Notes: generated from the sequence alone by a model not told the origin. 64,000 bases of DNA from UBA1351 sp965140555 (GCA_965140555.1 OZ223256.1:1-64000); one strand, 5' to 3'. Shown: positions 9,349 through 18,557, numbered from the stretch's first letter. Translations and numbers: made by a program.

Positions 9349-12300
9349 TTATGCCGGATGTTCATCTGACATAACAGTATCTTTCCCATTCATCTTGGGA
9401 TATTGTTTAACCTCAGCCATTTGTTTTTCCAAATTACTAAATGCTACACTTAACATCAATTTGATCCGATTAAGCTGATTCACTTCACTTGCCCCCGGAT
9501 CGTAATCGATAGCAGCAATGTTGGCATAAGGATATTGTTTCTTAATAGGTTTGATCATGGACTTTCCGACAACATGATTAGGCAAACATCCAAACGGTTG
9601 TACACAGACCACATTTTCCACGTCATGCTTCACTAATTCAACCATTTCGCCGGTCAAAAACCAACCTTCACCGGTTTGATTTCCTAAAGATATAAGTTCT
9701 GACGCTAACTCAGCCTTTTCTTCAATACGTGTCGGTGCCGTGAAGTGCTTGCTCTTTATTAATGCCTTACGCATTGGCGCTCGGAAGTATTCAATGACCT
9801 CAATGGCGGTTTTATTGCCCCACCAAGCTAGTTTACCAACCTCATATTGTTCATGTTTGAACTTCGTATTATAAGCAGAATACAAGAAAAAGTCCATTAA
9901 GTCCGGCACGCTTACTTCTGCACCTTCTTCTTCTAACACACGAGCAAGTTGATTATTTCCTGTCGGATGATATTTTACCAAAATCTCACCGACAATACCC
10001 ACCTTTGGCTTCTTAATATCGTATACAGGTATGGCATCAAACGCTTCAACGATTTCTTTAATTAAGCGACGGTATTGACTCATACTCCTAGAACGAACGA
10101 CAGCAAAAGCCTTTTCTCTGTATTCTTCATACATCGCCATCGTCATCCCTTTTGTCTTCTCATAAGGACGCATTTTCTGCGTTACTCGCATAAACAAATC
10201 TCCAAATACCGTAGCCATCAATGCCGTCTTAACCAATGGCATATTCATCTCAAATCCAGGATGTTTTTCTAATCCTACCGTATTGACGGACACTACAGGC
10301 ACTGTAAAAATCCCCGCATCTGTCAACGCCTTACGTATAAAACCAATATAGTTTGATGCACGACACCCACCACCTGTTTGGGTAATAAAGACGGAGGTGT
10401 TTTCCAAATCATAGTCGCCACTTAGCAAGGCCGCCATAATTTGACCGGTAACCAATATAGACGGATAACACGCATCATTATTAACATACTTCAATCCAGT
10501 ATCAATTGCTTTTGTATCCACATCAGGAAGCACGACCACATTATAGCCCAAATGTGTCAATCCTTCTTGGAAGAACTCAAAATGTAACGGTGCCATTTGA
10601 GGTGCTAATATCGTATGGGTTTTCTTGTGTTCCTTCGTGAAACTTAAGCGATTTTCAATAATCGGTCGCTTTTGCAACTCTTTTCCTGATTTTTCTTTTT
10701 CATCCAATGCCGCCTTAAGGGAACGCATCCGAATGCGAATAGCCCCTAAGTTGTTACCTTCATCAATTTTAATCATGGTATACAACTTACCATGGGATTC
10801 TAAAATCTCATGAACTTGATCACTCGTAACGGCATCTACACCACATCCAAAGGATGTTAGTTGGACAAGTTCCAATTCTTTCGTCTCCCCAACAAATTGA
10901 GCGGCATGATAGAGTCGCGTATGGTAGGACCACTGGTCTAGCACTCGAAGGCGGTTATCCATATGACCCATATAGGCCACACTATCTTCTGTTAATACTG
11001 CCATGCCAAGATCTGTAATAATGTTGGTCAATCCATGATTAATTTCCGGATCCACATGATACGGACGACCGGCAACTACAATACCACGTTTGTGTTCTTG
11101 TTGTAACCATTCGACGACTTCTTTTCCTCGTCTATGTGTCTCCGCCTTATACGCTTCTTTCTCATCCCATGCTTTCTGGATTGCAAGTTTTAGTTCCTTC
11201 TTCGATACACCCATAGCCTTGAATGTATCGGCCAAACCTTTTAGAATAACTTCTTGCGTGTTCATAGAGATAAAAGGTTGTATTAATTGCACGTCACCAT
11301 TTACAATTTCATCTGTGTTATGCTTAATGGTCTCAGGATATGATGTGACAATCGGACAATTATAGTGATTGTCACTACTATCAAACTCCTTCTCCTCATA
11401 AGCAACAGAAGGATAGAAGATAGTAGAAATCCCTTTATGAATCAAGTGCATAATATGGCCATGAACCAGCTTAGCCGGATAACAAACCGACTCTGAAGGA
11501 ATGGTTTCTATTCCTTCTTCATAAAGTTTTTTGGTTGATTTCGGCGAAAGAACCACTCGGTAGCCTAAGCTAGTAAATAGTGTATGCCAAAACGGATAGT
11601 TTTCATACATATTTAATACACGAGGTATTCCTATTTCACCACGTGGCGCGTCTTCTTTCTTCAAGGAACGGTAGGCAAAGGCTCGCTTATATTTCTCGTC
11701 AAACAAGTTCGGCATAACATCCTTTTCTTCGCGAACGATTCCCGCTCCTTTTTCGCAACGGTTTCCCGAAACAAAACGTCGCCCGTCATTAAATTTGGAA
11801 ACAGTTAACATGCAATGATTACCGCATAGTTTACAACGATCCATCTCGGATTCAACGGTAAAGGCATCCATAGCTTCCGGCGACAATAAGGATGACACTT
11901 CCCCTTCAACATAACTTTCTTTGGCAATAATTGCGGCACCAAAAGCACCCATAAGACCTGCTATATCCGGTCGAACCACTTCACGTTCTGATGCCTTTTC
12001 AAAAGCACGCAATACTGCGTCATTATAAAAAGTACCGCCTTGTACAATAATTTTTTCACCCATGGCTTTCGGATCTCGAATTTTAATAACTTTTTGCAAG
12101 GCATTTTTGATTACCGAATAGGATAAACCTGCCGAAATGTCTCCCACACCGGCACCTTCCTTTTGGGCCTGTTTTACACGAGAATTCATAAAAACAGTAC
12201 ATCGCGAACCCAAGTCTACAGGTTTTCTGGAATATAATGCTGCATCCGCAAAGTCTTCAATCGGTAAATTCAATGAATGAGCAAATGTCTCTAAGAAACT

Positions 12301-13650
12301 TCCACATCCTGAAGAACATGCTTCATTAAGCAAAATATCATCAATGACACCGTCTTTAACCTGTAGACACTTCATATCTTGACCACCAATGTCGAGAATA
12401 AAATCAACGCCCGGTAAGAAGTAATTAGCGGCTTTATAGTGCGCAATTGTTTCGATTTCACCTATATCAATATTTAATGCAGCTTTTATTAAAGCTTCTC
12501 CATAACCGGTTACCGTACTTTTAGCAATGTATGCTTCCTTCGGTAACAAGCGTTGAATCTCACTCACCTTCTCTCGAATGAGTTTTAGAGGTTTGCCTTG
12601 ATTGCTTCCGTAGAATTCATATAATAGTTCATGTTGTTGCCCTATTACCACAATTTTGGTTGTTGTCGAACCGGCATCAATACCTAGATAAACCGGACCT
12701 TCATATAACCTCAACTCGCCACGCTCTACTTGGGATGCTTCATGTCGTATTCTAAAACGTTCCAAATCGTCATCATTTTCAAACAATGCATCTAATCTAG
12801 GTACTTCATTTGAATCCGATTGAGCCAATGTAGCACTTCGTTTAATTAATGTTTCCATATCAATGACAGCTTCTGAAACAGATTCATATGCCGCACCAAA
12901 AGCAACGAAAAGCTGAGAATGTTCAGGAAACATGACTTGATCTTTCTTGAGTTCCAGAGTTTCTATAAATCGTTGTCTTAACTCGGATAGGAAGAATAAC
13001 GGGCCACCCAAAAAGGCAACATGGCCCCGAATAGGCTTCCCACAAGCTAAACCACTAATTGTTTGGTTAACCACCGCTTGAAAAATGGATGCAGCAATAT
13101 CTTCCGGTGCTGCACCTTCATTAATTAACGGTTGTACATCTGTTTTTGCAAACACCCCACATCGGGCAGCAATAGGATGAATCGTTTTATGCTTTTTGGC
13201 TAATTCATTCAGTCCCGATGCGTCTGTTTGCAATAAAGCCGCCATCTGATCAATAAACGCGCCTGTACCACCGGCACATGTTCCGTTCATTCGTTGATCA
13301 ATCGATGCGCCTTCAAAATATGTAATCTTGGCATCTTCTCCACCAAGCTCTATTGCTACATCTGTCTTTGGTATCACCTTCTCTACGGTTTTAGAACAGG
13401 CAACCACTTCTTGAATAAAAGGTATATCTAACCATTTGGATATACCAAGTCCACCTGAACCTGTTACTTTAATCGTACATTCTGCATCAGGGAAATGATG
13501 GTGAATTCTCTCGATAAGTTGGGTCACCGTTGCACGAATATCCGAATAATGTCTTTTGTATTTACTGTAGATGAGGCCTAATGTTTCATCCAATACAACA
13601 GTTTTAACTGTTGTTGATCCAACATCCAGACCGATATGTATTTTGCTCAT
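9349..13650 (-). CDS. Giant 2-hydroxyacyl-CoA dehydratase activase-like protein
   Basis: A 1433-residue multidomain protein. It has two ASKHA-fold ATPase domains of the BadF/BcrA/HgdC type (about 1-280 and 318-580), each opening with a phosphate-binding GxDxGSTT motif (GLDVGSTTVK; GIDAGSTTTK). A DUF2229-type region follows (about 660-860), and the C-terminal half resembles HgdB/dehydratase subunits (QTGGGCRASNYI near 1130). The cysteines expected to bind the bridging [4Fe-4S] cluster are visible in EACSSGCGSF and SRCTVF of the second domain, and are partly matched in the first (GTCAGGTG, ARCGVF). Small activases hydrolyse ATP to inject an electron into the dehydratase; the role of these giant forms is not settled. 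No dehydratase gene is nearby. The start has GGAGGCGAG. Confidence 0.87.
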   Translation of the reverse strand: MSKIHIGLDVGSTTVKTVVLDETLGLIYSKYKRHYSDIRATVTQLIERIHHHFPDAECTIKVTGSGGLGISKWLDIPFIQEVVACSKTVEKVIPKTDVAIELGGEDAKITYFEGASIDQRMNGTCAGGTGAFIDQMAALLQTDASGLNELAKKHKTIHPIAARCGVFAKTDVQPLINEGAAPEDIAASIFQAVVNQTISGLACGKPIRGHVAFLGGPLFFLSELRQRFIETLELKKDQVMFPEHSQLFVAFGAAYESVSEAVIDMETLIKRSATLAQSDSNEVPRLDALFENDDDLERFRIRHEASQVERGELRLYEGPVYLGIDAGSTTTKIVVIGQQHELLYEFYGSNQGKPLKLIREKVSEIQRLLPKEAYIAKSTVTGYGEALIKAALNIDIGEIETIAHYKAANYFLPGVDFILDIGGQDMKCLQVKDGVIDDILLNEACSSGCGSFLETFAHSLNLPIEDFADAALYSRKPVDLGSRCTVFMNSRVKQAQKEGAGVGDISAGLSYSVIKNALQKVIKIRDPKAMGEKIIVQGGTFYNDAVLRAFEKASEREVVRPDIAGLMGAFGAAIIAKESYVEGEVSSLLSPEAMDAFTVESEMDRCKLCGNHCMLTVSKFNDGRRFVSGNRCEKGAGIVREEKDVMPNLFDEKYKRAFAYRSLKKEDAPRGEIGIPRVLNMYENYPFWHTLFTSLGYRVVLSPKSTKKLYEEGIETIPSESVCYPAKLVHGHIMHLIHKGISTIFYPSVAYEEKEFDSSDNHYNCPIVTSYPETIKHNTDEIVNGDVQLIQPFISMNTQEVILKGLADTFKAMGVSKKELKLAIQKAWDEKEAYKAETHRRGKEVVEWLQQEHKRGIVVAGRPYHVDPEINHGLTNIITDLGMAVLTEDSVAYMGHMDNRLRVLDQWSYHTRLYHAAQFVGETKELELVQLTSFGCGVDAVTSDQVHEILESHGKLYTMIKIDEGNNLGAIRIRMRSLKAALDEKEKSGKELQKRPIIENRLSFTKEHKKTHTILAPQMAPLHFEFFQEGLTHLGYNVVVLPDVDTKAIDTGLKYVNNDACYPSILVTGQIMAALLSGDYDLENTSVFITQTGGGCRASNYIGFIRKALTDAGIFTVPVVSVNTVGLEKHPGFEMNMPLVKTALMATVFGDLFMRVTQKMRPYEKTKGMTMAMYEEYREKAFAVVRSRSMSQYRRLIKEIVEAFDAIPVYDIKKPKVGIVGEILVKYHPTGNNQLARVLEEEGAEVSVPDLMDFFLYSAYNTKFKHEQYEVGKLAWWGNKTAIEVIEYFRAPMRKALIKSKHFTAPTRIEEKAELASELISLGNQTGEGWFLTGEMVELVKHDVENVVCVQPFGCLPNHVVGKSMIKPIKKQYPYANIAAIDYDPGASEVNQLNRIKLMLSVAFSNLEKQMAEVKQYPKMNGKDTVMSDEHPA

Positions 13651-13946
13651 TATCTCGCCTCCATGAGAATAGCCTTATAATAAATTAAGGCATCATGACT
13701 TAAAAGTTCCATAAGTGTCCGACAACTTACGACCAACACCTCGGTATCTATGATTCTCTTTCTATATTTATTCTGTTGACTGATCTTATACTAATCATAA
13801 CATTAAGTCAACAGAAAAAGAACTGTTTAACCAGTTCTTCTATTATACACCATATAGCTATAATTTGCATTAGTCGAATCATCACAAAGTGAACCAAATT
13901 GTCTCTATGTTTTGTACATATAAGATGATATGGGATACTACATCTT
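13651..13946. other. Intergenic region before the activase gene
   Basis: Nearly 300 bases without a gene. It holds the terminator of the upstream receiver-like gene at 13818-13839 and, further on, a nine-base inverted repeat CTGTTGACT / AGTCAACAG at 13775-13815 whose second arm supplies a possible -35 (TTGACT) on the minus strand with TAAGAT 17 bases on. The remaining ~120-base leader shows no known element. Confidence 0.5.
13818..13839 (-). terminator. Terminator after receiver/zinc-ribbon gene
   Basis: Eight-base perfect stem AAGAACTG / CAGTTCTT with a six-base loop. On the minus strand it is followed by TTTTTC. It lies about 110 bases after the stop of the 13947 gene. Confidence 0.75.
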
Positions 13947-14405
13947 CTATTTCAAGCGTTCTCCACAGTACGGACAGAAAGCCAAGTCCACTGTAAAATC
14001 ACCCAAATCTTTATGGCACGAGGGACAAATTGAATCTTCTTCCTTTACCGTATCCGAAGATTCAATTTGATTAATAACCGTCTCCAGTATATACATACTC
14101 ACCGGTGTATGAAGAATTGCATCAACATGATGGCCCTTAAACTCAGATAACCGAATAGAGTTACTTGAAGATAGAATACATTTGATATCCGGCATTCCGG
14201 CTTTCATTAATTGGATGAGTTTATCCCCTCGAGTTTGTTCCATAATATAATTAACAATCACGAGATTCGGTTCAAAACGCTCAATAGCATAGAGGGCGTC
14301 AAACTCATCTGCAATTTCAACGGAATAATCCAATTGTTGGAGCATATCTTTCAAAATCCTGCTTTCAAACTTCGAATCATTTACTAATAAAGCCCTTTTT
14401 GCCAT
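13947..14405 (-). CDS. Degenerate receiver-domain protein with zinc ribbon
   Basis: 152-residue protein. The first ~120 residues have the layout of a response-regulator receiver domain (ALLVNDSKFESRILKDML at the start). The usual phospho-aspartate position reads NLVIVNYIM, with N in place of D, and the conserved lysine position reads HTPVS, so normal phosphorylation is unlikely. The tail has two CxxC pairs, CPSCH and CPYCG, forming a zinc-ribbon-like finger. It has no DNA-binding helix-turn-helix. It may be a protein-protein adaptor, but the function is unknown. The start has a GGAGTG site. It is alone between the activase and the MocR pair. Confidence 0.75.
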   Translation of the reverse strand: MAKRALLVNDSKFESRILKDMLQQLDYSVEIADEFDALYAIERFEPNLVIVNYIMEQTRGDKLIQLMKAGMPDIKCILSSSNSIRLSEFKGHHVDAILHTPVSMYILETVINQIESSDTVKEEDSICPSCHKDLGDFTVDLAFCPYCGERLK

Positions 14406-14452
14406 TATTTCACTCCATTCTCTTCACATAACTTTTATTCATTATACCACAG

Positions 14453-14872
14453 TTATATAGTCAAATTCAAAAGAAAATACCAAGGAATCGCAAAAAAGCA
14501 CATACACAACGCTATTTTTTTTGCCAAATGCCTTTCAATAGCCAAATGCCCCCACAAATAGGCACTTAAGATATAATACACTATTCCTGCTATCATCAAC
14601 GCACTCCCTGTAACGAGATATCTTTCAACCCTTGTGCTTATTTCGAATTGATACATTAAAATCACAAGAATTCCGCTCACTATAGCTCCCATGATATGGC
14701 TCAAAAAGATAAATGTTCCATGCATCAATCCGGCGCGTATTAGAACATCACGTCTCCGCTTAATGTGGTATACGAAAAACATAACGCCCATAAGCAAATA
14801 ACCTAATACATAGCTCCCAATAAGTATGAAAATAAATGAAACCGATAGAAAAACAGTTATAGTATATGGCAT
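14453..14872 (-). CDS. Small integral membrane protein, function unknown
   Basis: 139 residues with about four hydrophobic helices (near 7-30, 45-70, 90-110 and 115-137) and a basic loop KRRRDV. I do not recognise a family. Its start overlaps the end of the MocR-type regulator gene by 16 bases and has its own AAGGAG site, so the two are translated from one message. The context suggests it belongs to the regulator's unit, but nothing in the sequence gives a function. Confidence 0.7.
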   Translation of the reverse strand: MPYTITVFLSVSFIFILIGSYVLGYLLMGVMFFVYHIKRRRDVLIRAGLMHGTFIFLSHIMGAIVSGILVILMYQFEISTRVERYLVTGSALMIAGIVYYILSAYLWGHLAIERHLAKKIALCMCFFAIPWYFLLNLTI

Positions 14873-16269
14873 AAAATCTCCTTTATCACGACTATCCCCT
14901 GCCTTAGCTCCATATCCGAAACACCTCGATAGTTTAAAACAATGGAAGTTTCTGAACCCTCATTACTCTGCCATTCATAACTTGACATGAATGCAACTGC
15001 TATATGTGACATAGCAAACGCCTCTGCTAGTTTTTTCTTTGCTATAGGTCTTGGTAAATCAATAATAACATTAAGGCCAGCAGGTGGCAAGCGATAGGAT
15101 GTAATAGGTGCTATGTGTTCTTGAAGCAAAACGTCCAAGTCCCGATTCTTCTTTCTGTATTGTTTTCGAATGCGTCGAACATGTTTGGCCAAATCGCCGG
15201 ATTCAATCATAATAGCCAAGGCAAGTTGTTCCAACTTAGATGCCGTCTGAGTACGATCCCTATTCCTCTGTATTAATGATGGGATTAGCGATAAGGGCAC
15301 GACCATAAAGCTAATTCGTATACTAGGAAGCAAAAGGGTTGAAAACGACCCCATATAAATAACGCGCTCATAGGCATCAATTCCTTGAAGAGAGGGTACC
15401 GGCTTACCCATATACTGCAACTCATTATTATAATCATCCTCAAGAATATAACTTTGTGTAGACGCCGCCCATTCCAGTACATTCAAACGCGTTTTTATAG
15501 GCATAGTTGCCCCATAAGGAAACTGATAACTTGGTGACGTATATAAGATTCCTGCTTGATTGGGTAACTTGGTATCATCTAGAACACCTTTATTCAATGA
15601 GATCGGCTCTATTTTATAATTATACTGTTGGAAAATCCATTTCACCTGATTAAATCCAGGATCTTCGACAAACAAATACTCATAGGATGAATCTATATTT
15701 TGGAATAAACCGGCAAGAATACGCATCAAATTAGAACTCCCTGCGCCGACAATAATCTGTTCCGGTCTGGCATGGACGCCTCGTACCCTTGAAAAATAAT
15801 CACAGATTTGTTCTCTTAATTCTTTTTCTCCCAAAGGATGACTCGCACTAAACAACTCACGTTCATATAAACTAATGGCTTTAGTGATACTGCGTCTCCA
15901 TAAGTTCATATCAAACGACTCATACGTTACCCTCTCTTTTACAAAATCAAAGGCATGAACCCGTTCCACCCCCTCTGTCATCTGCTGATTTCCTTGACTA
16001 CTCATCGTAACTGTTTTTATCTGCTCAAGAGGCATCACATAATAACCCACTTGAGGTTTGGAATAGATATACCCTTCTGAAAGCAACTGTGAAAAGGCAT
16101 TCTCTACCGTTGTTCTGGATAAATGCATATCTTTAGCCAACTGACGAACACTAGGTAGTCGCTGATCCGCTTTCAATCTTCTCTGTCTAATTTCTTCTTT
16201 GATGACTCTGTATAAACTCATATATAACGGTTCATTCGGTTGTTGATCGATAAAAAAAATCCGATTCAT
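14857..16269 (-). CDS. MocR-type regulator (GntR helix-turn-helix fused to aminotransferase fold)
   Basis: 470-residue transcription factor. Residues 1-80 form a GntR winged helix (LPSVRQLAKDMHLSRTTVENAF). The rest has the fold of a class I aminotransferase, with PLP-site elements EDDYNNEL and TSPSYQFPYG still visible. The lysine that normally forms the aldimine with PLP is missing: the segment reads GSFSTLLLPSIR, with Thr codon at 15337-15339 where family members have SFSK. PLP could still bind non-covalently, or another ligand could be sensed. The start at 16269 (MNRIFF) is preferred over the ATG at 16338, because it lies at the family's usual N-terminus and has AGGGGG upstream. It diverges from an ECF transporter gene, which suggests PdxR-like control of vitamin B6 uptake; that is inference. 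Confidence 0.88.
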   Translation of the reverse strand: MNRIFFIDQQPNEPLYMSLYRVIKEEIRQRRLKADQRLPSVRQLAKDMHLSRTTVENAFSQLLSEGYIYSKPQVGYYVMPLEQIKTVTMSSQGNQQMTEGVERVHAFDFVKERVTYESFDMNLWRRSITKAISLYERELFSASHPLGEKELREQICDYFSRVRGVHARPEQIIVGAGSSNLMRILAGLFQNIDSSYEYLFVEDPGFNQVKWIFQQYNYKIEPISLNKGVLDDTKLPNQAGILYTSPSYQFPYGATMPIKTRLNVLEWAASTQSYILEDDYNNELQYMGKPVPSLQGIDAYERVIYMGSFSTLLLPSIRISFMVVPLSLIPSLIQRNRDRTQTASKLEQLALAIMIESGDLAKHVRRIRKQYRKKNRDLDVLLQEHIAPITSYRLPPAGLNVIIDLPRPIAKKKLAEAFAMSHIAVAFMSSYEWQSNEGSETSIVLNYRGVSDMELRQGIVVIKEILCHIL

Positions 16270-16389
16270 AACTGCCCCCTTTATTTTGTTTAAAACTGGC
16301 ACTTTTACAAACGACACTTCTTGTTTATAGTATATCACAAATAAGCGAATTGCAATGAATCTATCTATTTGCTCAATAAGGAGGACACC

Positions 16390-17163
16390 ATGGGAAATAA
16401 AATGATTGTAACAATGATGTATACAGCGGTTATGACCGCTTTAGTCTTTATCGCCACTTATGTTATTCGAATTCCTGTACCGGCCACATCCGGATATATT
16501 AATTTAGGAGACGGAATGGTATTACTTTCCGGAATACTTCTAGGCCCTATTTATGGTGCATTCGCGGGAGGTGTCGGTTCCGCTTTATCGGATATGATCA
16601 GCGGGTATGCCTTTTGGATATTACCGACACTGATCATCAAAGGTTTTATGGCTTTTGTTGTCGGTAAACTCATTTATACGTCTAAACTTAATGGCAAAAA
16701 AATAGGTTTCTTTTCCATCGGATGGCTCATTTTTTCCGGGGTCCTATATAGTCTTAATCGACTATCCCTGACTGTAAGAAGCCTTTTTGAAGCAACCCTT
16801 GCCGGCCTTCAAAAAGAAAGCGGTACTCCCATCACTGAATCTATGGTCATTGAACAAATCAACAAACTTAGCCCTGTATTAATTGTACTTATGATTAGCG
16901 TTCCACTCTTACTTATTCTCCTTTTCCTGCTTCATAAACGTTACCTTCAACAGCGCCTAAGTTTTAACCATGTATTTGCCTATTTTCTTGGAAGCGTCAT
17001 TATGGTTACCGGTTATTACTTAACTTATGGAATTATAGCCGGCAACTTTATGGTTCCTATTTTCTCGGTACCGGCAAATGTAATACAAGGGATCGGCGGT
17101 TTTATTATTGCAACCCTTTTAACTCCTTATTTCCAACGTATTCGTCAAACCAATTTATCATAA
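16390..17163 (+). CDS. ECF transporter S component (possibly for vitamin B6)
   Basis: 257-residue membrane protein, the substrate-binding S component of an energy-coupling-factor transporter. Six or so hydrophobic helices are visible. The N-terminal part carries the GYINLGDGMVLLSGILLGP segment and a GGVGSALSDMISGYAFWILPT stretch typical of this fold. An extended central loop at about residues 105-155 is longer than in most S components. The ATPase and T component are not in the window, so it would share the general ECF module. The start is set by AAGGAGG before the ATG at 16390. The substrate is not readable from sequence; pyridoxine is suggested only by the divergent MocR-type neighbour. Confidence 0.87.
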   Translation: MGNKMIVTMMYTAVMTALVFIATYVIRIPVPATSGYINLGDGMVLLSGILLGPIYGAFAGGVGSALSDMISGYAFWILPTLIIKGFMAFVVGKLIYTSKLNGKKIGFFSIGWLIFSGVLYSLNRLSLTVRSLFEATLAGLQKESGTPITESMVIEQINKLSPVLIVLMISVPLLLILLFLLHKRYLQQRLSFNHVFAYFLGSVIMVTGYYLTYGIIAGNFMVPIFSVPANVIQGIGGFIIATLLTPYFQRIRQTNLS

Positions 17164-17166
17164 AAA

Positions 17167-17208
17167 AATCGTCTTATGGCTTAGAAGAAACCCTGCCATA
17201 AGACGATT
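17167..17208 (-). terminator. Strong terminator between ECF gene and 17181 gene
   Basis: Fourteen-base perfect stem AATCGTCTTATGGC / GCCATAAGACGATT with a 14-base loop that contains the minus-strand gene's stop codon. On the minus strand it is followed by seven T. For the plus-strand gene the hairpin is still present but lacks a T run. Confidence 0.85.
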
Positions 17209-17531
17209 CCGTGATATACTATTCCTATAACGTGCATAATTAGCGCTATATGCACAAATAGATTCTCTTTTTCTTTATTTCCTTCACCTAGAAGGGCAAG
17301 TCCTAATCCGGCTAGTGTTGCCATTAAACTCATCCATTCCAATATTCCTACAACTTGAATCATCATCATCGTCATGGATGAGAATGCTGCGATTCCTATA
17401 CTTGTCATAGCAAGGATCATCCCCAATATAGCCAAAATAAAGGCTGCAATTCCAAAGGGATTATGCGGTTTTGCATTCAGTTTAAGTACCGCATTTGATG
17501 CTGTGTTTTTGTTCTTTTTCTTACCCTTCAT
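17181..17531 (-). CDS. Small membrane protein, function unknown
   Basis: 116 residues with a very basic N-terminus (KGKKKNKN) and three hydrophobic helices (about 28-50, 53-82 and 91-113). The layout (basic head, NPFGIAAFILAILGM, short linker, final hydrophobic helix) is familiar from small uncharacterised Clostridial membrane proteins, but I cannot name a function. It follows the VanZ-like gene by three bases, so it is in the same small operon. Confidence 0.7.
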   Translation of the reverse strand: MKGKKKNKNTASNAVLKLNAKPHNPFGIAAFILAILGMILAMTSIGIAAFSSMTMMMIQVVGILEWMSLMATLAGLGLALLGEGNKEKENLFVHIALIMHVIGIVYHGIVLWQGFF

Positions 17532-17533
17532 AC

Positions 17534-17989
17534 TTAAACTTTCCTTCCTCTATTCCTCCACCAGGACACACTCCCGACCACAACAAATAAGAAGGCATAT
17601 GCTCCGAATCCTCCTACCGTATTCAAAATCAGGTCATCCACATCTAAACTTCCTACGGATAACCAAAACTGACTCATCTCTATAACCATACTTGCACAAA
17701 AAGGAATTAAAAATCCACGCAAAAGATGATGTCGCTTTTCCAGCACATAGACAAAGTAACCCATTGGCATAAATGCGATGATATTGCCATATATATTGGT
17801 TATAAAATTCAATTCACCAAATTGACTGCGATATATAAAATAACGTTTAATCGTATCAAAGGGAATTAAATTATAGTCCCGCGTTGCCACGACACGTCCG
17901 AACAGCGATGCAAAAAGTACTACATAAATAAGGAAAGAGAGATAAAGAATGAATAAGACACTATGCAACAGTCTATATCGTTTCATCAT
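17534..17989 (-). CDS. VanZ-like family membrane protein
   Basis: 151 residues with four to five membrane helices. The VanZ signature is visible: a loop with RDYNLIPFDTI, then NIYGNIIAFMPMGYF and an EMSQFW...GSLDVDDLILNTVGGFGAY block. VanZ confers low-level teicoplanin resistance in enterococci; chromosomal relatives are widespread and mostly uncharacterised. The frame is open back to a TTG at 18007, but the ATG at 17989 overlaps the TGA of the upstream gene, which fits coupled translation. Confidence 0.88.
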   Translation of the reverse strand: MMKRYRLLHSVLFILYLSFLIYVVLFASLFGRVVATRDYNLIPFDTIKRYFIYRSQFGELNFITNIYGNIIAFMPMGYFVYVLEKRHHLLRGFLIPFCASMVIEMSQFWLSVGSLDVDDLILNTVGGFGAYAFLFVVVGSVSWWRNRGRKV

Positions 17990-18225
17990 CCCATCCACAC
18001 AACCCAACCGCTCCGAATACAGGCAAGAATAAACCCTAATACATTAAAATAGATTCCTACTTTTGATAACCCACGTTGTTCAGAATCATATCCTTTTATA
18101 CCTAAAAAGAAACCTACAGGCGTCCACAAAACGGCAACTATAGGTACTAACCATACAAATAAGCCGAAACACCCCATTATCATTGATGAGATACTGTATC
18201 GACTCAAGTCATTATCTATACGCAT
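17986..18225 (-). CDS. Small DUF4190-like membrane protein
   Basis: 79 residues with two hydrophobic helices. The loop GIKGYDSEQRGLSKVGIYFNVLGFI resembles the conserved region of DUF4190 proteins. Function unknown. The start has a GGAG site, and the end overlaps the VanZ-like gene. First gene of a three-gene membrane-protein operon. Confidence 0.72.
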   Translation of the reverse strand: MRIDNDLSRYSISSMIMGCFGLFVWLVPIVAVLWTPVGFFLGIKGYDSEQRGLSKVGIYFNVLGFILACIRSGWVVWMG

Positions 18226-18265
18226 CGCTTACTCCTTAATTAATAAGCTATTTTAGCCAAGTGTC

Positions 18266-18427
18266 TCAAGTTAATAGATGCTTTCTCAGCTTTAATACTT
18301 TACCGCCAAATACAATAGACATTGTTCCGATAGTAATACCTACAACGATAGTTACTATACCTAAAACAATTCCTGCGGCACCCGCACTGGTCATACGTTT
18401 ATACACTTTATCATTATATTCAAGCAT
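18266..18427 (-). CDS. Very small membrane protein (53 residues)
   Basis: A short ORF with a clear AAGGAG site eight bases before the ATG. It begins MLEYNDKVYKRMTSAGAAGI and then has one long hydrophobic helix rich in Gly, Ile and Val, followed by a basic tail (KLRKH). Proteins of this size and pattern are conserved in many Clostridia as far as I recall, without a known role. It lies 40 bases upstream of the DUF4190-like gene and may be co-transcribed with it. Confidence 0.7.
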   Translation of the reverse strand: MLEYNDKVYKRMTSAGAAGIVLGIVTIVVGITIGTMSIVFGGKVLKLRKHLLT

Positions 18428-18557
18428 GTGATTCACTCCTTAACGTCTTTTAATTTCACTTATCTATTATACCATGTCTCAAGTAAATGTAAACCTTTCG
18501 AATCTCTTTTGAATATGCTATAATAGGAACGATTTTTTATGAAAAGAGGCGAAGCCA

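Noticed and set aside
16270..16338. Longer start of the MocR-type regulator
   Set aside because: The extra 23 residues precede the conserved GntR N-terminus and would cross the divergent promoter; the ATG at 16269 has its own ribosome site.
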